A stretch of DNA of 64,000 nt from Pseudomonadota bacterium. Lineage in GTDB: Bacteria > Pseudomonadota > Alphaproteobacteria > Caulobacterales > Caulobacteraceae. The position numbers were made by a program, and so were the translations under genes. Below the pieces are notes generated by a model that saw nothing but the letters and a program-made list of their open reading frames with translations, did no database searches and was not told where the DNA came from. How positions within the stretch are numbered: the first letter of the stretch is position 1; every line of letters begins with the position of its first letter. Shown piece after piece: positions 17,303-25,944 of this stretch. The stretch spans positions 62,001-126,000 of the forward strand of contig JAEXZS010000004.1 in assembly GCA_023451375.1 (NCBI GenBank), written 5' to 3'.

Positions 17303-17502
17303 GACAAACCTGCGGTCGGCCGGTCGGCCGCGCGCATGCACAAAGGGATAAGGACCCAGATGGGTCGAGCGGGCCTTCTACACCACCCCCTCGGCCCACG
17401 CAAAAGTACGCGCTGACACCGGTGTTCCGATTCGAGCTCTGCTTAACGAATCCGCAAAGCCTTCAAGGGCATGGTGCAGCCAGTACAGGAGTTCCAGGCT
17501 GC

Positions 17503-19128
17503 ATGCCGACGATCGAGGCCCTCTGCGAGCGTCCGACGCCCATCGCCCCGACGACGCTCGGCTCGGAGGTCTTCGCGCGTTTCGAGCGCGAGCCCGACAC
17601 CCTGATCATTCCGGTCGTCGAGAATGACCGCCCCATTGGCCTGATCGAACGCACCGTCTTCTTCGAGAAGATCGCGGCCCGGTTCGGCCACGCCCTCTAT
17701 GAGAACCGTCCCGCCACCTTCGTGATGGACGCCGAACCGGCGGTGGTCGAGGCGGGCGTCCGCATCGACGCCTTCTGCGACATCATGCTGAAGGGCGGCC
17801 CGGGCGCCCTGCTGCGCGGCTTCGTCGTCACCCGAAACGGCCTCTACCATGGGGTCGGCACCGCGGCGACGCTGCTGCAGGGCGTCAACGAGCGCCAGCG
17901 GGCGCAGAACCGCGAACTGGCCGAGCAGGCCGCCGCCCTCAGCGATACCCGCGCCCAGGCCCTGGCCGCCGCGCGCGCCAAGAGCCAGTTCCTGGCCATC
18001 ATGAGCCACGAGCTGCGCACCCCGATGAACGGCGTCCTGGCCGTCGCGGAGTTGCTGCGCCGCCAGCCGCTGACCGAAGCGGCCCAGGCGCACGTCCAGA
18101 CCATCGTCGATTCTTCCGAGACCCTGCTGCGCATCCTTGAGGACGCGCTGGACCTATCCAAGGCCGAGGCCGGCGAGCTGGAGCTGTCCCCCGCTCCGAC
18201 CCCGCTGCGCGCCCTGACCGACGACATCCAGGCCCTGTGGGAGCCCCGCGCCTCGCAGGACGGCGTGACCCTGCTGGTCAGCTACGAAGGCGACACCGAA
18301 CTCGCCGCCATGGTCGACGGCGTCCGCATCAAGCAGGTGTTCAGCAATCTGATCGGCAACGCCCTGAAGTTCGCCCGCAACGGCGTGGTCGAGGCCGGAA
18401 TGAAGGCTTGGGCCGACAACGGCCGTGTCCATATCGAGGCGCGCGTGCGCGACGATGGGCCGGGCGTGGATCCGGCCACGGTCGCCTCCATCTTCGAACC
18501 CTTCGTGCATGGATCCGGACCCGACGGCGCCGGCCTGGGCCTGGCCATCTGCCGCCAGGTGGTGGACCGCATGGGCGGCCGCATCTGGGCCGAGAACAAC
18601 AAGGGCCGGGGCGCGACCTTCGCCTTCGACCTGACGGCCGAGCGGGCTGTGCTGGAGGCCGAACAGCCGTCCAACGTGTCGGACCTGGCCGAACTGGAGC
18701 TGAAGAGCGCGCCGCACATCCTGATCGTCGACGACAACGCCACCAACCGCGTCGTCGCCCAGGCCCTGTGCGAGATGTTCGGCTGCAGCTCCGAACTGGC
18801 CGAGGACGGCATGGAGGCCCTGGCCGCCGTGCAGGAGCAGCGCTTCGACCTCATCCTGATGGACATCAAGATGCCGCGCATGGACGGCGTCCAGGCCACC
18901 CAGGCCATCCGCGCCCTGCCCGGCGAGGCCGGCCGCACCCCGATCGTGGCCCTGACCGCCAACGCCGACCCGGACGACGCCAAACACTATCTGTCGATCG
19001 GCATGGCCGCCGTGGTCGAAAAGCCGATCAAGCCCGAACGCCTGCGCCTGGCCATGAACACAGCCCTGGCGACGCCGGAAGAGGTCGAGGCCGCCGCCCC
19101 GTCGGCCAAGGGCCGCTCCGCCGCCTAG
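17503..19128 (+). CDS. Hybrid histidine kinase with N-terminal CBS-like domain
   Basis: A 541-residue cytoplasmic hybrid kinase with no transmembrane segment. The N-terminal ~120 residues look like a CBS-domain pair (LIIPVVENDRPIGLIERTVF). Next come a coiled linker (ERQRAQNRELAEQAAAL), the H-box SHELRTPMNG, an HATPase domain (GNALKFARNG; DDGPGVDP; GAGLGLAICRQV), then a receiver domain with phospho-acceptor Asp in LILMDIKMPRMDG and the conserved Lys in VEKPIKP. ATG 17503 was chosen as the start that places the CBS region at the N-terminus; the frame is open 27 codons further upstream. The signal sensed is unknown; CBS domains often bind adenine nucleotides. Confidence 0.85.
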   Translation: MPTIEALCERPTPIAPTTLGSEVFARFEREPDTLIIPVVENDRPIGLIERTVFFEKIAARFGHALYENRPATFVMDAEPAVVEAGVRIDAFCDIMLKGGPGALLRGFVVTRNGLYHGVGTAATLLQGVNERQRAQNRELAEQAAALSDTRAQALAAARAKSQFLAIMSHELRTPMNGVLAVAELLRRQPLTEAAQAHVQTIVDSSETLLRILEDALDLSKAEAGELELSPAPTPLRALTDDIQALWEPRASQDGVTLLVSYEGDTELAAMVDGVRIKQVFSNLIGNALKFARNGVVEAGMKAWADNGRVHIEARVRDDGPGVDPATVASIFEPFVHGSGPDGAGLGLAICRQVVDRMGGRIWAENNKGRGATFAFDLTAERAVLEAEQPSNVSDLAELELKSAPHILIVDDNATNRVVAQALCEMFGCSSELAEDGMEALAAVQEQRFDLILMDIKMPRMDGVQATQAIRALPGEAGRTPIVALTANADPDDAKHYLSIGMAAVVEKPIKPERLRLAMNTALATPEEVEAAAPSAKGRSAA

Positions 19129-20153
19129 TCCGAGGCCGTCGCGGCCTCGTCGTCCTCGTCGTCATAGCCGACCAGCCGCAGGGCGCGGCCCTTCATGCCG
19201 TTCAGCTCGGCCCAGCGCAGCAGGCCCTCCTCCCGGCCATGGGTGATCCACACCTCCTCGGGACGCAGTTCCAGGAAGGTGTCCGTCAGCTCTTGCCAGT
19301 CGGCGTGGTCGGACAGCACCAGCGGCAGCTCCACGCCCTTCTGCCGGGCGCGGGCGCGGACCCCCATCCAGCCGGAGGCGAAGGCGATGACCGGGTCGGC
19401 GAACTTGCGCGCCCAGCGATCCTGGATGGCCGACGGCGGCGCGATCGCCACCTCTCCGCCCAGCGAGCCGCGCGGCAGGTCGCGGGTCGGCAGGATCGGC
19501 CCCAGATCCACGCCCTCGCGCTCATAGAGGGCGTTCAACCGCTCCATAGCGCCGTGCACATAGATCGGCCGCTCCCACCCGGCCTCGCGCAGCAGCCGGA
19601 TGACCCGCTGGGCCTTGCCCAGCGCATAGGCGCCGACCAGATGGGCCCGCTCGGGAAACTGACCCAGCGACCGGACTAGCCTCCCGATCTCCTCCGTATC
19701 CGACGGATGGCGAAAGACCGGCAGGCCGAAGGTCGCCTCCGAGATGAAGACGTGGCACGGGACCGGCTCGAATGGCGCGCAGGTCGGGTCGCGTCGGCGC
19801 TTGTAGTCGCCCGAGACCACCATGGTCAGGCCCTTCCACTTCACCTCGACCTGGGCCGAGCCCAGCACATGGCCGGCGGGGACCAGACGCAGATCCACGC
19901 CGTTGATCGCCGTCGCCTCGCCGTAGGCGACCGAATGCTCCCGCCCGGTGAAGTCGTCGCCATACCGCTCGGCCATGATGTTCAGGGTCTGGCGCGTGGC
20001 TAGGACGGCGCCGTGGCCCGCCCGCGCATGGTCCGAATGGCCGTGGGTGACGACCGCCCGATCCACCGGCCGCACCGGATCGACATAGAAGTCGCCGGGC
20101 GGGCAGTACAGGCCGGCGGGCGTGGGATGCAGCAGGTCTTCGGCTCGGATCAT
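19125..20153 (-). CDS. Ligase-associated DNA exonuclease (metallo-beta-lactamase fold)
   Basis: A 342-residue MBL/beta-CASP-type nuclease with the metal motif THGHSDHA (about residues 36-43), DFYVDPVRP, and downstream SGDYKRRRDPTC and LSDHADWQEL. This fits the family called ligase-associated DNA exonuclease, which in many bacteria is encoded with an ATP-dependent DNA ligase, the helicase Lhr and a phosphoesterase as a DNA-repair cassette. Here the matching ligase is about 15 kb away (34771-36468). Helicase and phosphoesterase are not in the window. The stop overlaps the kinase stop by 4 bases. Confidence 0.9.
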   Translation of the reverse strand: MIRAEDLLHPTPAGLYCPPGDFYVDPVRPVDRAVVTHGHSDHARAGHGAVLATRQTLNIMAERYGDDFTGREHSVAYGEATAINGVDLRLVPAGHVLGSAQVEVKWKGLTMVVSGDYKRRRDPTCAPFEPVPCHVFISEATFGLPVFRHPSDTEEIGRLVRSLGQFPERAHLVGAYALGKAQRVIRLLREAGWERPIYVHGAMERLNALYEREGVDLGPILPTRDLPRGSLGGEVAIAPPSAIQDRWARKFADPVIAFASGWMGVRARARQKGVELPLVLSDHADWQELTDTFLELRPEEVWITHGREEGLLRWAELNGMKGRALRLVGYDDEDDEAATASD

Positions 20154-20231
20154 CTAGTCCTAACGCCCTCGACGCCTCCGGGTCGCCCCTGCATACAGGA
20201 CCGAGACGGGAATCGCGCCAAGGTCCACGGC

Positions 20232-20678
20232 ATGTCCGACAGTTTCCTGACCACCATCCTGCCCCAGCTCGCCTCGGGCGCCGCGCACACCCACGCCCTG
20301 GGCTTCGCCTTCGAGGGGCTGCACGACGACGCCTCCCCCCGCATCCGTGTGCCCTATCGGCCGGAATGGGTCGGCGATCCGGACACGGGCGTGCTGGCCG
20401 GCGGGCTGGTCACCACTCTGCTTGATCACGTCGGCGGCCTCGCCGTTTGGGTCGCCATGGACGCCTTCAGGCCCATCGCCACCCTGGACCTGCGCGTCGA
20501 TTACATGCGCGCGGCCCAGCCCGGGCGCGACCTCCTGGCCCAGGCGCGCTGCTTCCGCCTGACGCCGACCATCGCCTTCGTGCGCGGCTGGGCGTTCGAG
20601 GACGATCCCTCCAATCCGGTCGCCGCCGCCCAGGCCGCCTATGTCGTCAACCAGCGCTCCGCCGGGGTCGCCGCATGA
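20232..20678 (+). CDS. PaaI-type thioesterase (first of tandem pair)
   Basis: A single hot-dog protein of 148 residues with the characteristic helix GVLAGGLVTTLLDHVGGLAV and the strand LDLRVDYMRAAQPGRDL, followed by VRGWAFED. It probably hydrolyses an acyl-CoA. ATG 20232 gives the family-typical N-terminus. The stop overlaps the start of the next thioesterase gene (ATGA), so the two may form a heteromeric or sequentially expressed pair. Confidence 0.85.
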   Translation: MSDSFLTTILPQLASGAAHTHALGFAFEGLHDDASPRIRVPYRPEWVGDPDTGVLAGGLVTTLLDHVGGLAVWVAMDAFRPIATLDLRVDYMRAAQPGRDLLAQARCFRLTPTIAFVRGWAFEDDPSNPVAAAQAAYVVNQRSAGVAA

Positions 20679-21073
20679 CCGAACCGCTGCTGGACCGCCT
20701 GCCCTACGCCCGCTTCCTGAACCTGCAGACGCGGATGAGCGGCGACGAACTCACCGTCGTCATGCCGTTCGAAGACAAGCTGATCGGCAATCCGATGCTG
20801 CCGGCGCTGCATGGCGGATCCACCGCCGCCCTGCTCGAGATGACCGCCATGGCGCAGGTGGCGCTCAGCTTCCCCGGCCTGCGTTTGCCGCGTCCGATCA
20901 ATGTCACCGTCGCCTATCTGCGCACGGGCCGCCCCCAGGACGTCCACGCCCGCGCCCGCATCAGCCGCGCCGGCCGCCGCGTCGCCCATGTGCTGGCGGA
21001 GGCCTGGCAGGAATCCCGCGACCAGCCGATCGCGTCCCTGACGGCGAATTTCCTCCTCGATTCCGACACCTGA
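20675..21073 (+). CDS. PaaI-type thioesterase (second of tandem pair)
   Basis: A second hot-dog protein, 132 residues, with ALHGGSTAALLEMTAMAQVA in the helix position and INVTVAYLRTGRPQDVHAR in the following strands. It is translationally coupled to the previous gene by an ATGA overlap. Its sequence differs clearly from its partner, so this is not a recent duplication. Substrate unknown. Confidence 0.85.
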   Translation: MTEPLLDRLPYARFLNLQTRMSGDELTVVMPFEDKLIGNPMLPALHGGSTAALLEMTAMAQVALSFPGLRLPRPINVTVAYLRTGRPQDVHARARISRAGRRVAHVLAEAWQESRDQPIASLTANFLLDSDT

Positions 21074-21197
21074 CGGACGCGCCGCAAGGCGCTCAATCAA
21101 CAATGGCTCCGCTTCGCCTCAGCGTAGCGGCGCACACGCACGCCTGATTGCGATTCGTAAAGAAGGCGCTATCAAACGGGGTTAACGTGTGTTAGGG

Positions 21198-21212
21198 TTA
21201 AGCTCTCGTTGA
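21198..21212 (+). promoter_or_regulatory. CtrA-like site upstream of the 116-aa gene
   Basis: TTAAGCTCTCGTTGA fits TTAA-N7-TTAA with one mismatch. It lies in an AT-richer stretch with further TTAA/TTAG half-sites (21182-21197), about 20-50 bases before the start codon at 21233. Confidence 0.4.
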
Positions 21213-21232
21213 CCATGCCATAGGGGCTTTTA

Positions 21233-21583
21233 ATGGACCGGACTGAAGTCATCGCCAGCGTTGCTGACGATCTCTACGCCAGCGAACACGCCATCGACGC
21301 CGCCATCACCCAGGCGACCACCCTCGTGCAGTCGTTCATCGGCGCGCGCGCGGCCCTGTCGCTGTCGCCGGTCGCCGCGACGGGCTCGCAGGCCAAGGCC
21401 ATGGAAGCCATCGCCGCCCTCGCCACCGCGCGCGAAGCCATCGTCGCCTGCCACGCCGAGATGCAGAAGGATCATCGCCGCCTCGGTTGGGGCACTTTCG
21501 CCGCCGGCCCGCTGGACAAGCCCGACGATTGGATGGATCCGCAACCCCGTCCGCGTACGCGCAGCCATCTGCGAGTTGCATGA
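21233..21583 (+). CDS. Hypothetical 116-aa protein
   Basis: A small, largely helical protein with no signal peptide: an N-terminal helical segment (TEVIASVADDLYASEHAIDA), an Ala-rich middle, and a basic, Pro-rich C-terminus (DPQPRPRTR). No family is recognised. It has its own upstream region with CtrA-like half-sites, which would suggest cell-cycle control. An RNA hairpin with a U-rich tail follows (21604-21630). Confidence 0.65.
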   Translation: MDRTEVIASVADDLYASEHAIDAAITQATTLVQSFIGARAALSLSPVAATGSQAKAMEAIAALATAREAIVACHAEMQKDHRRLGWGTFAAGPLDKPDDWMDPQPRPRTRSHLRVA

Positions 21584-21603
21584 AATTACGGTAACCTGAG
21601 CCA

Positions 21604-21630
21604 TACGCAGTACCGTGCGTAGGCTTTTTC
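21604..21630 (+). terminator. Probable terminator after the 116-aa gene
   Basis: TACGCA (21604-21609) pairs with TGCGTA (21616-21621), followed by GGCTTTTTC. The stem is short but the position right after the coding region and the T-tract support termination. Confidence 0.45.
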
Positions 21631-21638
21631 AGGCATTG

Positions 21639-21666
21639 TCGTCCCCAAGCGACCGCTTGGGGACGA
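21639..21666 (+). promoter_or_regulatory. Strong hairpin directly before the membrane-protein start
   Basis: TCGTCCCCAAGCG pairs perfectly with CGCTTGGGGACGA. The hairpin ends 6 bases before ATG 21673, so it would occupy or flank the ribosome-binding site. It could be a terminator, or a translation-control hairpin. Confidence 0.5.
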
Positions 21667-21672
21667 TTTCGC

Positions 21673-22101
21673 ATGTTTCAGACGCTGTATTCCCAGGTCG
21701 GCGCCATTGCGATGATCGTCATGTGCGTTTTCGCCTTTCTCAAAGGCGGGGATTCGGAAAGGATCGGCGGTGGCGTGTATCTTCTGGGGTGGTTCGCATC
21801 CGCTCTCGTTCAAGGCGGTTTGGGATTTGACGCCATCCCCTACGGCGTCTTTGCGATCGACGCCGTCATCTTGGCGGTCTTCGCGGCCCTGGCATGGCGA
21901 TCGCGGCGATCGTGGCCAGCGTGGGCGGCAGGCTTGCAACTCCTTGCGGTGATGAGCCACATCCTCATCATGATCGACACCCGCCTGCCGATAGCGTCGC
22001 TGTACACCGTGATGAACCTGGTCAGCTACCTGATCATCATCTGCATCGCAGTCGGGACTTTCTGGGCCTGGCAGGAGCGCAGGGCCGCCGGTCTGGAATA
22101 G
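21673..22101 (+). CDS. Small integral membrane protein (4 predicted helices)
   Basis: A 142-residue protein with about four hydrophobic segments (GAIAMIVMCVFAFL; GGVYLLGWFASALV; AIDAVILAVFAALAW; LVSYLIIICIAVGTFWAW). The base composition near 21680-21800 is slightly less GC-rich than the neighbours. No characterised family is recognised. A stable hairpin precedes its start codon. Confidence 0.65.
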   Translation: MFQTLYSQVGAIAMIVMCVFAFLKGGDSERIGGGVYLLGWFASALVQGGLGFDAIPYGVFAIDAVILAVFAALAWRSRRSWPAWAAGLQLLAVMSHILIMIDTRLPIASLYTVMNLVSYLIIICIAVGTFWAWQERRAAGLE

Positions 22102-22155
22102 GCAGACATTCCTATCGCTTCGGGCTAGACTGCCGCGAATCATCGCGGAGGGCGC

Positions 22156-22791
22156 ATGCCCCTGTCCCATGCCCAGCTGTGGAAGGCGGTCGACAACCTG
22201 GCCCGCCGCGAAGGCCTGTCCGCTTCCGGCCTGGCCCGTCGCGCCGGTCTGGACGCCACCGCCTTCAATCCGTCGAAGCGTTTCGGGCCCGGCCAGACGC
22301 CCCGCCCCCGCTGGCCGTCCACGGAAAGCCTGACCCGCATCCTGGAGGCCACCGGCGTCTCGCTGGCCGACTTCGCGACCCTGGCCGATGACGCCCCGGA
22401 CCGTCCGGAGATGATCCCGCTGCTTGGCCTGGCGCGCGCGGGCGAGGACGGCTTCTTCGACGACGCCGGCCTGCCCACGGGCGACGGCTGGGACCAGACC
22501 GAACTGCCTCGCCCCAAGGACACCCTGTTCAGCCTCAGGATCACCGGCGATTCCATGACGCCCGTCTATCGCGACGGCGACCGCGTCATCGTCGATCGAG
22601 AGGTGACCGACGTGCGTCGTGGCGATCGGGTCGCGGCGCGGCTGAAAAGCGGGGAGACCCTGGCCAAGGAGGTGGCGCGCCTGAGCCCGCGCGCGGTCAC
22701 CCTGGCCTCGATCAACCCGGACTATCCGCCCCGCGTGGTGCCGCGCGCGGAGATCGAGTGGATGGCGCGCATCCTCTGGGTCAGCCAGTAG
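22156..22791 (+). CDS. S24/LexA-type transcriptional regulator
   Basis: A 211-residue protein with an N-terminal helix-turn-helix (ASGLARRAGLDATAFN, about residues 22-37) and a C-terminal S24 peptidase-like domain. The latter shows the catalytic serine in GDSMTPVYRDGDRVIVD and the general-base lysine in LAKEVARL. This arrangement is that of CI/LexA-like repressors that may self-cleave under DNA-damage conditions. No SOS gene is adjacent, so the regulon is unknown. Confidence 0.88.
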   Translation: MPLSHAQLWKAVDNLARREGLSASGLARRAGLDATAFNPSKRFGPGQTPRPRWPSTESLTRILEATGVSLADFATLADDAPDRPEMIPLLGLARAGEDGFFDDAGLPTGDGWDQTELPRPKDTLFSLRITGDSMTPVYRDGDRVIVDREVTDVRRGDRVAARLKSGETLAKEVARLSPRAVTLASINPDYPPRVVPRAEIEWMARILWVSQ

Positions 22792-22825
22792 AAAGCCCCG
22801 CCCGGCGAACCGGACGGGGCTTTCG
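22791..22825. terminator. Bidirectional terminator
   Basis: GAAAGCCCCG-CCCGG-cgaa-CCGG-A-CGGGGCTTTC is a long stem with an A-tract on one side and a T-tract on the other. It separates the S24 regulator from the convergent SH3-domain gene. Confidence 0.8.
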
Positions 22826-22918
22826 GAACGATCCGCGACAGGCGCGGATCAGTCGTCGCCGGAAACCATGAAGCTGGGGGCGAAGGATTCCTCACGGCCT
22901 CCGGCGACGCCATCCCGA

Positions 22919-23392
22919 TCAGTAGGCGCTGACGTAGTGGGCGTTCACCCCGCCGCCGCCGGCGATCTGGATCCATTCGCCCTGCGAGCCGATGGCGGTG
23001 AAGGGCTGGCCGGCCGACAGGCTGCCCGCCTGGCGATAGTTGGTGCCCGGGCCGCTGCGGATGCGCAGGTTGGACGAGGCGCGATAGGTGTTGGCGTTGG
23101 CTTGGGCCGCGGCCCGCGTGCGCTGCTGGTTGCAGCCGATGTACGAGCCCGCCGCCGCGCCGGCGCCGGCGCCGACCACGGTGCCCAGTGTGCGCTCGTT
23201 GCGCGCCAGATTCGAGCCGACAACGCCGCCGACCACCGCGCCTAGCAGCGCGCCGACCTGCTGGCGACCGCCGGGAGCGTCGCAGTTGGTGATGCCGTTG
23301 GCCTGGGCCTGGGCCGCCATCGGGGCGGCGGTGACCAGCGCGGCGAGGGCGGCGGCCGTGGCCAGACCCGTATTCATGATCCTGTTCGACAT
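22919..23392 (-). CDS. Exported glycine-zipper and SH3-domain protein
   Basis: A 157-residue protein with a Sec signal peptide (cleavage probably after AAQAQA, about residue 31), a glycine-zipper segment of the 2TM/YMGG type (GALLGAVVGGVVGS; GTVVGAGAGAAAGS, residues 48-83) and a C-terminal bacterial SH3 domain (LRIRSGPGTNYRQAGSL; GEWIQIAG). It is likely attached to the envelope and may bind peptidoglycan. Confidence 0.82.
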   Translation of the reverse strand: MSNRIMNTGLATAAALAALVTAAPMAAQAQANGITNCDAPGGRQQVGALLGAVVGGVVGSNLARNERTLGTVVGAGAGAAAGSYIGCNQQRTRAAAQANANTYRASSNLRIRSGPGTNYRQAGSLSAGQPFTAIGSQGEWIQIAGGGGVNAHYVSAY

Positions 23393-23533
23393 TGCTCTTC
23401 TCCTGTCATCGAGTGCGTCGATGGGGAGGAGAATGCCGCCGCCAAGCTGAAGGCTCCCGGAGCCTCGCCGTTATTTTCGGTTCATCTTTGTTGCGGCTAC
23501 CAGCCTTCGGCCTACGTGAGCCGCGCTGGATGA

Positions 23534-23557
23534 TCCTCCCCCGCTGCGCGGGGAGGA
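23534..23557. terminator. Hairpin at the lysS 3' end
   Basis: TCCTCCCC (23534-23541) pairs with GGGGAGGA (23550-23557), 3 bases beyond the lysS stop. It probably acts as its terminator. Its sequence resembles the terminal hairpins of the repeat at 34113-34274, so it may be a remnant of that family. Confidence 0.5.
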
Positions 23558-23560
23558 CCT

Positions 23561-25231
23561 CTACCCGGCCAGTTTCCCGTTCGCTCCCGCCTCGATCAGT
23601 TCGATCGTCTGCGGCAGGCCGTAGATCGCCGCGAACGAGCCGAAGCGCGGGCCCTGCGACGCCCCCAGCAGCACTTCATACAGCGCCCCGAACCACGCGC
23701 GCAGCGGTTCGAACGCGTGCGCCTTGCCGACTGCATAGACCTCGTTCTGGATCAGTTCGCCGTCCGTCGTGTCCGCCGGCAGCGCCTTCAGCCGCGCCGC
23801 CAGATCCAGCAGCGCCGCCTTCTCCTTCTCGTCCGGCAGGCGATAGGCCTTCGCCGGCTTCACGAAGTCCTCGTAATAGTTCAGCGCATGGTCCATCAGC
23901 CGGTCCAGCAGCGGCTCGTTCTCGGGCGTGGCTTCCGGCAGATACTTGGCGAAATAGGCCCACAGCTGTTCCTTGGAGGAAGCGTTGGCCACCCCGACTA
24001 GGTTCAGCAGCAGGGCGAACGACACCGGCGAGGTGTGCGCCGGCGGATCGCCCGCATGGATCGACCACACGGCGTTGTCGATCCGCTTGGCCGGCTCCTG
24101 CGTCTTGTAGCTCTCGATGAAGGCCAGATAGTCGTCGATCGCGCGCGGAATGACGTTGAAGTGCAACGACTTCGCCGACTTCGGCGACTGGAACATGTAC
24201 CACGACAGGCTCTCGGGCGTGCCGTAGCGCAGCCACTCCTCCATCGTCAGGCCGTTGCCCTTGGACTTGGAGATCTTCTTGCCCTCGATGTCGAGGAAGA
24301 GCTCGTAGTTGAACCCTTCCGGCGGCGTCCCGCCCAGCGCGCGGCAGACCTTGGACGACTCCCGCACGCTCTCGATCAGGTCCTTGCCCGACATCTCGTA
24401 ATCGACGTCGAGCCCCGTCCAGCGCATGGCCCAGTCCGGCTTCCATTGCAGCTTCACATGGCCGCCGGTGACGGGGACCTCGGTGCGTCCGCCGGCCGGG
24501 TCGTCGAACACGATCGTGCCCTTCTCGACATTCCGCTCCAGCGTTGGAACCTGCAACACATGGCCGGTGATCGGGCTGATCGGCAGGAACGGCGAATAGG
24601 TCGCCCGCCGCTCCTCGCCCAGGGTCGGCAGCATGATGGCCTGGATCGCGTCGAACCGCTCCAGCAGGCGCAGCAGCACCTCGTCGAACCGGCCCGACTG
24701 ATAGGTCTCGGTTGAGCTCATGAATTCGTAGTCGAAACCGAAACCGTCGAGGAACGCACGCAGCCGCGCATTGTTGTGCGCGCCGAAGCTGTCGTGTGTC
24801 CCGAACGGATCGCGCACCACCGTCAGCGGCTTGTGCAGGTCTTCGGCCAGCATCTCCGGATTCGGAATACCCTCCGGCACCTTGCGCAGGCCGTCCATGT
24901 CGTCGCTGAAGGCGATCAGCCGGGTCGGCCAGTGGTCGCCCGTCAACGCCCGGAACGCATTGCGCACCATGGTCGTGCGCGCCACCTCGCCGAAGGTGCC
25001 CATGTGCGGCAGGCCCGACGGCCCGTATCCCGTCTCTAGGACCACCGGCCGCTGCAGCGCCTCGAACGTCGCCAGCGCCTCGTCCGCCTTGCCCGCATCG
25101 ATCAGCAGCTTCGCCGCATCGCGCTCGGCGTCGCTCAGCCGCTTCTTCAGAACGTGGTTCAGAAGGTTGCGGGCTTGCTCGAACGGCCACGACCGGGCCT
25201 CGCGGGCGAGATTTTCAAGGTTCTGAAGCAT
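23561..25231 (-). CDS. lysS: Class I lysyl-tRNA synthetase
   Basis: This is the archaeal-type class I LysRS, found also in alphaproteobacteria and unrelated to the usual class II enzyme. The 556-residue protein has the HIGH-like motif in GPSGLPHMG and the KMSKS-like motif KISKSKGN. The C-terminal helical anticodon-binding region is complete. ATG 25231 was chosen; an ATG eight codons upstream in the same frame is less likely. It charges tRNA-Lys in the cytoplasm. Confidence 0.94.
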   Translation of the reverse strand: MLQNLENLAREARSWPFEQARNLLNHVLKKRLSDAERDAAKLLIDAGKADEALATFEALQRPVVLETGYGPSGLPHMGTFGEVARTTMVRNAFRALTGDHWPTRLIAFSDDMDGLRKVPEGIPNPEMLAEDLHKPLTVVRDPFGTHDSFGAHNNARLRAFLDGFGFDYEFMSSTETYQSGRFDEVLLRLLERFDAIQAIMLPTLGEERRATYSPFLPISPITGHVLQVPTLERNVEKGTIVFDDPAGGRTEVPVTGGHVKLQWKPDWAMRWTGLDVDYEMSGKDLIESVRESSKVCRALGGTPPEGFNYELFLDIEGKKISKSKGNGLTMEEWLRYGTPESLSWYMFQSPKSAKSLHFNVIPRAIDDYLAFIESYKTQEPAKRIDNAVWSIHAGDPPAHTSPVSFALLLNLVGVANASSKEQLWAYFAKYLPEATPENEPLLDRLMDHALNYYEDFVKPAKAYRLPDEKEKAALLDLAARLKALPADTTDGELIQNEVYAVGKAHAFEPLRAWFGALYEVLLGASQGPRFGSFAAIYGLPQTIELIEAGANGKLAG

Positions 25232-25282
25232 GGGTCGAGCGTTTGGCCCGCCCAAGCCCGCCGGTCAACGCCCAGAACGCGG

Positions 25283-25753
25283 TTAGCGCCTGCCGCCCAG
25301 CGCCAACGCCACCACGGCCGCGCCCGCCGCGACCACGATGGCATCCTCGACCAAGCCGCTCTTCGTCTGGCCCACCTGCGCCATCGCCCGCTTGCGTCCC
25401 GCCAGCGTCAGGTAGGCCAGCGGCACGGCGGTCCCCACGGCCAGGGCCGCGCCCGTCTTCTCACGACCGCGCGGCGCCAGGGCGGCGCCCGCGATCCCCG
25501 CGCTCATCACCCGCGCCAACAGGCCCAGGAAGACGGTCCGGTCCGGCGCCGACTTCATCTTGTCGCCGAACAGCTCGCCCACGCCCATGGCCAACGCCCC
25601 GAATTTGAACAGCGGATAATCCAGCAGCACCAATCGGCCCGGCGTATGGCGATGCGCCAGTCGCGCCGAGGCGATGGCGGCCATCGGGGTCATGGACCGG
25701 GCGCTGGCGACGGCGCCGATGAGGACGGAGGGGAGCAGGCCGAGAGTGTTCAT
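25283..25753 (-). CDS. DUF4126-type membrane protein
   Basis: A 156-residue protein with several hydrophobic segments and the start LLPSVLIGAVASARSMTPMA, resembling the DUF4126 family. Segments PLFKFGALAMGVGELFGDKM and a C-terminal hydrophobic helix fit an inner-membrane protein. Function unknown. It lies 51 bases upstream of lysS on the same strand. Confidence 0.7.
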   Translation of the reverse strand: MNTLGLLPSVLIGAVASARSMTPMAAIASARLAHRHTPGRLVLLDYPLFKFGALAMGVGELFGDKMKSAPDRTVFLGLLARVMSAGIAGAALAPRGREKTGAALAVGTAVPLAYLTLAGRKRAMAQVGQTKSGLVEDAIVVAAGAAVVALALGGRR

Positions 25754-25944
25754 CTCCGCCGAACCCGCGGCAGCGCATCCGGTTCACCGCCGCGCTTGCA
25801 TCTCCATGAGACGCGCTCCAGTTTTAAAGGACCATGACGATGTTCATTCGCACGAGCGCGTTCGGCTTCCCGCCGGCCTGAGGCCTGCCCCCGAACCTGT
25901 TTTGCGCCCAGCCGCGCCGGGCGATCCCTCATGCGAGACACACC

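Noticed and set aside
17303..17422. Possible preQ1 riboswitch upstream of queC
   Set aside because: I could not find the compact H-type pseudoknot pattern with an A-rich tail on the minus strand; only ordinary GC-rich sequence is visible.
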